A DNA stretch of 23,774 nt from Larix sibirica. Taxonomy: Eukaryota; Streptophyta; Pinopsida; Pinales; Pinaceae. The notes beneath the pieces were generated by a model that did no database searches, was not told the DNA's origin, and was given only the letters and a program-made list of their open reading frames with translations. This document shows positions 19,664-23,774 of this stretch, in pieces. Each line of letters begins with the position of its first letter. The first letter of the stretch is position 1. The position numbers and the translations under genes were made by a program. The DNA lies in contig NWUY0300037492.1 in NCBI GenBank assembly GCA_004151065.3, positions 20,292 through 44,065 on the forward strand, written 5' to 3'.

Positions 19664-21740
19664 TGTAATGTACCTGGACACTAAAAAATACAGCCATAAT
19701 TTTTTTATCAAGTATATATGCACAATTTCCCATTTAAGCTCAAATACACAATAGCGAAAGTATATATATTAACGGTCATAAATAATAACTAAATGCATGG
19801 CTACATAATTAAAACCTAAAACATAGGCTCTAGGCCCTAGGGGTATCCATACCCCTCATACTACCTTTCAAAACAAAGAAAAAGGCTTAAAATCCCAGAA
19901 ACAAAGTTAAATACCAAAACCATGCAAAAAGGGGTGCATTCACAGTTTTTAGAATTCAAAAAAGCTTGGAAACTTTGACTTGGAAAAATAAGCTTGCTAC
20001 AGGAATTCGATCAAGCAACAAATTACAATTTGTATTCAACCTTGGGAACAACGTTCAGGGAATTTCAACTTAACATTAACCTTGAAAATTGCAGATTCCA
20101 GTCATTCCCTATTTATATTTAAGCTTTAGGAAAAATACATTACCAGTTTTTCCATTGAAATAAAAACTTGTAAAACACTAACTACAACATACAAACTCTA
20201 CCATTCGAACAGTTCATTCCATTCCAGAGTTACAAACAGAATTTAATACTTCCAACCAAGATTTCACAATTCCATCAGTGAATTAATTTCCTTTGCACAC
20301 TTCACCCATAATTTTATTAACTTGGGCATTTTAATGTATATAACCATAAAAACATGAATTTCTAGAATTCCAATGTAACTAAAGAATTTTCTTTTCTAGT
20401 ATTTACTAAGCATATGCTTCAGGAAAACTCCAATTCCAACTTTCAAAATGCAGCTACATAAATTGCTCATTTAAAGGTAAAACTAGAATATAGAATTACA
20501 TCTACAGGTATACAAATTCAGTCATTTAAACAAAATTTGGCATGACATAATTTAATTCAATCAACAAATAGAATGGGCACACACAACCAAACAGAGAATT
20601 CTTTCCCAGATATATATATTAATTTAGAAATTATTCTTTCTAACAATGCAGTTGCATTTCCAGCTGCAAATATTTTCTTCAACCAGATCAAATAACAGAA
20701 AGTCCATTTGCAAGGGACATTCAACATCTATTTTCCAAGTGCATTCTCTATTAAATTTAAGCACAGGGATTCTTTATTAAATTTCAGCACAGGGATTCTT
20801 CAAAAGCTTGTAGATTCCAAGTATTATAATGTTGTTGCAGATTCACCTTCTCCTTAACCGGTTTTATTATTACCACTATGGTTTCTATTTAATACTTGCA
20901 AACATAACAATTTAATTGAACATTGAATCATATGAAGGAAGTGCATTCCAAATTTAAACAGACAACTACAAAATTGCAATTTCTGATACAGGAAAATTCA
21001 TCTTACTCAAGATCTAGCATTGAAAATCATTAAATACATTTAAAGACTGAACACTTATTTGTTTAAGTAGACAAATTTATACAACCAACTATAGGTGAGG
21101 CATGCATCACCCGACCATAGACAATTGTGCTTTTTAATATCTCAATACAGCTGCCACCCCTGAGCCAAAACCATGAACCCACAACGAAAAAAGCATTCCC
21201 AAAGTTATTTTTATTTTTAGATTTGAATGGCTTAAAGAACAGGTTCACAGGTACAAGCTCAACATTCTCTTTGTCTCCTAGGCAGCTCGTGCCTCTCTCC
21301 CCCACACTAGGAAGAATGAATAATTCCCCCTTCAAGATGGATCAAATTCTACTTTGCATGGTGAAATTGCTACATGGTAAACTTGGATCACGTTGTGGTC
21401 TCTCCTGAAGACCCATGTTCCCCAATTCACTAAAATTTCACCTAATCACCACTTTACTCCTAATCAGGATTTGGTTAATCAAAAAGGTGATTAAGGATTT
21501 AATAAATATAAAGACGCTTTTGGCACTCAAGGTAAGGATAAGGTCATATGAAAACAACACCCTAGGCCATCTACAGCCTCTTCCTTTCACTCCATCCCCA
21601 TTCTCATTTGCGTCTGCCTCAGCCACAGTCCGTTGTATGTATTTTATTAATAATTTAGTGTCCATTACATATTACATCATATTTTGGTTTATAGCCAATT
21701 TTATTTGTAAATCAGACATGGGCAGAGCTGGGGTGTTACA
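19664..21740 (-). repeat. Right LTR (5' LTR of the minus-strand element)
   Basis: About 2.08 kb. The plus-strand left edge is TGTAATGTAC (19664) and the right edge GGGGTGTTACA (21740), giving TGTAA...TTACA inverted ends. It aligns by eye with the left LTR throughout. It has a short extra segment near 20106-20170 and lacks the left LTR's extra 200 bp and its repeated U3 end. No TATA box or polyadenylation signal could be assigned with confidence. Confidence 0.85.
20750..20801. repeat. 26-bp tandem duplication in right LTR
   Basis: ATTAAATTTAAGCACAGGGA at 20750 and ATTAAATTTCAGCACAGGGA at 20776 begin two adjacent 26-bp units. They sit at the same LTR position as the 29-bp duplication at 13346-13403. 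Confidence 0.8.
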
Positions 21741-22132
21741 TTTTTGTATATGAGACTCCAAGGGAGCTTAAGATAAAGGGATGGGTTGGAAGATTCTTTT
21801 CAAATTTCTTTTCTGAAAAGGTTTATTTTACCACTCAAAACATCATTCTTGTGCATGTAGTGTGGATTTTTGTTGTTGTTATTTATTTAAGTATATATTT
21901 AGCTTTCAATTAATTCCCCATAAGGTTGGCAAGGAACAAATAAAAAATGCATAGTAACAATTGATAAATATAGTTCTATAAATCAAGTTGTTTTGTTAGA
22001 TTAACTAAAAATAAAAAAAACATCATAAATATCATAAATTGTAGGTATCTATCTTACTTAAACTTTCAAACTTTCAAAATATGGAGAGAACTTAAAATTA
22101 GAAAAAAATTCAACCTTTGAATTGTATTTTTG

Positions 22133-22220
22133 AATGATTAGCAAATTTAAATATTTATAATTATTGATAATTTTTATTTAAATGATTAGCAAATTTAAAT
22201 ATTTATAATTATTAATAATT
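22133..22220. repeat. 48-bp tandem duplication
   Basis: AATGATTAGCAAATTTAAAT begins both units, at 22133 and 22181. The second unit runs to about 22220 with one substitution (GATAAT to AATAAT). Confidence 0.88.
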
Positions 22221-22343
22221 TTTTTTAGTTTTTTTTTTCAGCCGAATAATTTTTTTTAGTTTTATGTAATATTATATTTATATTAAATTTGTACTAACAA
22301 GTTTTTTTCCACTTGTATGATTTTGTCAAATTAATTTACATAT

Positions 22344-22467
22344 ATGTACATTGAAAGGGGCTTCTTTTTATCAACTTTTTTCTACTTTTTCTATAAATGA
22401 TTTTTATGTACATTGAAAGGGGCTTCTTTTTATCAACTTTTTCTATTTTTTTCTCTAAATGATTTTT
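22344..22467. repeat. 62-bp tandem duplication
   Basis: ATGTACATTGAAAGGGGCTT begins both units, at 22344 and 22406. Both contain CTTTTTATCAACTTTTT and end near AAATGATTTTT. Small differences lie in the T-rich middle. Confidence 0.9.
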
Positions 22468-22604
22468 ATGGACAAAAATCTGAATATAAAAAAGAATATG
22501 ACTAAAATGGTTAATCCAAGGAAAGATCACAATGATGATAATGACAATGAAAGGAATGGACAAAAATCTGAATATAACAATGATGATAATGACAATGAAA
22601 GGAT
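22468..22604. repeat. Interleaved direct repeats
   Basis: ATGGACAAAAATCTGAATAT occurs at 22468 and 22556. ACAATGATGATAATGACAAT occurs at 22529 and 22577, 48 bp apart. The two repeat pairs overlap in order, suggesting two successive duplication events beginning directly at the end of the 62-bp repeat. Confidence 0.85.
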
Positions 22605-23025
22605 TTACATTGGTAAAAATCTCAAATTGTTGATGCAAGGTAGGGTAGTGATGAAGATGATGGAAACTTTATTATGCATTGAGACAAACATTAGCATGAA
22701 CATAAGTGAGTTTCTCTAAGCCTTGGGAATACATTTCTCAATATTAGGTTTTGGATTTTCAAAACCTTGTTATTAGGGATAATAATATTATTTTGTTCAT
22801 ATAAACTCAGAAATAAAAGACAATCCTTTATTACTAAATTTTAGATGTTACTTTTGATTATTAACATTCATATCATAGATTTAGCATAATACTAAAGTAT
22901 CAATATATTGGTGTTGGTGTAAGGGCATACTTCCATCCCCTAGAGACATGTACGCTTGGGGGGTTCACTCTGTGAACCTATGACATAGCACGTGCAATTG
23001 TAGGATATTAAAGAATGCCCCTTAT

Positions 23026-23253
23026 TTCACTAGATATTAAGGAATTCCTTCAAAAATCATTTTGTTGAACCCCCTCCCAATACACCTTTCCAATTAAAAA
23101 AACATTATTTTCACTAGATATCCTAGNAATACCCCTAATTTCACTAGATATATTAAGGAATGCCTCCAAACATAATATTGTTGAACCCCCCTCCCAATAC
23201 ACCTTTCCAATTAAAAAAACCCATATTTTCACTAGATATCTTAGGTACCCATT
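23026..23253. repeat. 114-bp tandem duplication containing an N
   Basis: TTCACTAGATAT recurs at 23026 and 23140, and each unit holds CCTCCCAATACACCTTTCCA. A further TTTTCACTAGATATC closes each unit. An unresolved base lies at 23127 in the first unit. Confidence 0.85.
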
Positions 23254-23665
23254 TTTTCATTAAACTTTTAATATCCCTTTTTATTTTTACCCTCAGTATG
23301 GCAACATGGCACAACTCTTATAACCCCTAGAAATGCTGGCAAGGTTAAATATGAAATCTTAGTAAAAAAAGTATTTCAAGATGGGGTAACAAGCCCCTAA
23401 ACATAGGTCAACCTCATACATAATATTTCCAATCAAATTCACACCACATTCACTCACAAATCATACATGTTCAAACACCACTCTAACTCCAAAAAAAATT
23501 GGATTCACACCACCTTAACACATAGACTATACTTATTCAAACATTACTTTGATTCCACACATGGTCAGATTCACATGAACTTTAGATATAGAGTACCAAT
23601 TCAAACCCCCCAATACCCTATTCAAGCCCCTAGATACATTATTATAAACCCCTCTAATATCTATA

Positions 23666-23687
23666 TATTTTTAATATATTAAAAATA
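23666..23687. repeat. 22-bp perfect palindrome
   Basis: The 11-base half TATTTTTAATA at 23666-23676 is followed immediately by its reverse complement, TATTAAAAATA. It contains only A and T, in AT-rich DNA, so it may be chance. Confidence 0.6.
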
Positions 23688-23774
23688 CCCCTTGACCCTT
23701 ATATAGTAGAAATATATTGCTTACATTTTTTAGAGTATTAAATCACCCAATATGAACTCACGTGCTATAATATT

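Larger units (their letters stand above)
12130..21740 (-). mobile_element. Non-autonomous LTR retrotransposon (LARD / TR-GAG-like), minus strand
   Basis: Two direct repeats (12130-14553 and 19664-21740) bound a 5.1-kb interior. Three signals place it on the minus strand. The LTRs read TGTAACACCC at their start on that strand. A TGATATCAGAG primer-binding-site-like sequence follows the right LTR, and GGGAAGGGAAA precedes the left LTR. The right LTR is therefore 5' and the left LTR 3'. The interior shows no protease, RT, RNase H or integrase motif, only a decayed gag-like zinc-knuckle ORF next to the 3' LTR. The LTRs differ at perhaps one position in eight by eye plus large indels, so the insertion is old. 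No target-site duplication could be identified. Superfamily is unassigned. Confidence 0.85.
21741..23774. other. Right flank: AT-rich DNA with short tandem duplications, no gene recognised
   Basis: No conserved protein motif or RNA gene is visible. An 86-codon open frame at 22459-22719 is Asn/Asp/Lys-rich and largely made from a 48-bp duplicated block, so I do not call it a gene. Tandem duplications at 22133, 22344, 22468 and 23026 are listed separately. From about 23240 to 23774 I see only AT-rich sequence with scattered CCCC-containing words and a 22-bp palindrome. Confidence 0.55.

Noticed and set aside
21063-21335. Minus-strand 90-codon ORF in the right LTR
   Set aside because: The left LTR counterpart has a single-base indel and an early stop, and no domain is recognisable. 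It probably reflects conserved LTR or leader sequence, not a gene.
22459-22719. 86-codon plus-strand ORF rich in Asn, Asp and Lys
   Set aside because: Most of it is the 48-bp duplicated block (16 codons, so the frame is kept by chance of unit length). It has no domain, no upstream gene structure, and low-complexity composition.
23260-23720. Recurring CCCC words (for example AAGCCCCTA) as a possible telomere-like or CRISPR-like array
   Set aside because: Spacing and flanks are irregular, no conserved repeat unit could be defined, and the sequence is eukaryotic.
1-23774. A novel multi-gene operon-like or defence system
   Set aside because: All coding signals belong to LINE or LTR retroelement proteins. 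No other gene family could be supported.

Overview
The window looks like repeat-rich nuclear DNA of a seed plant with a large genome. A gymnosperm such as a conifer is my best guess (moderate to low confidence), based on the style of the LINE proteins, the strong AT bias and the absence of any host gene. I found no intact protein-coding gene, tRNA, rRNA or CRISPR. The content is retrotransposons, short tandem duplications and AT-rich spacer.

Left third (1-10585): two plus-strand plant L1-type LINEs lie head to tail. Each has an ORF1 (DUF4283-type RNA-binding region plus a CCHC zinc knuckle) and an ORF2 (AP endonuclease, reverse transcriptase, zinc-binding domain; copy B also keeps a C-terminal RNase H). 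Copy A (1-4581) enters from the window edge and stops at a single N at 4582. Copy B (about 4979-10585) is 5'-truncated but has its 3' UTR and a 12-base poly(A). The 5' parts differ by several percent and by indels, yet 1826-4581 and 7075-9830 are identical over 2756 bp and end exactly at the N. That pattern suggests an assembly chimera or a very recent conversion. All ORFs are broken. ORF1 and ORF2 are joined by an overlapping stop/start, TAATG, present in both copies.

Middle (about 12130-21740): one old LTR retrotransposon on the minus strand. Its two diverged LTRs (about 2.4 and 2.1 kb) start TGTAACACCC when read on the minus strand. A primer-binding site resembling that for initiator Met-tRNA lies beside the right LTR, and a polypurine tract beside the left LTR. 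The 5.1-kb interior has no visible protease, reverse transcriptase or integrase. Its only coding trace is a small, frameshifted zinc-knuckle (gag-like) ORF pressed against the 3' LTR, after about 4.4 kb of non-coding leader that contains many two- or three-copy tandem duplications and a loose array of small palindromic motifs. This looks like a non-autonomous LARD/TR-GAG-like element.

Flanks (4583-4978, 10586-12129, 21741-23774): AT-rich DNA with no recognised gene. The right flank holds a cluster of short tandem duplications, one of which contains a second unresolved base (23127).
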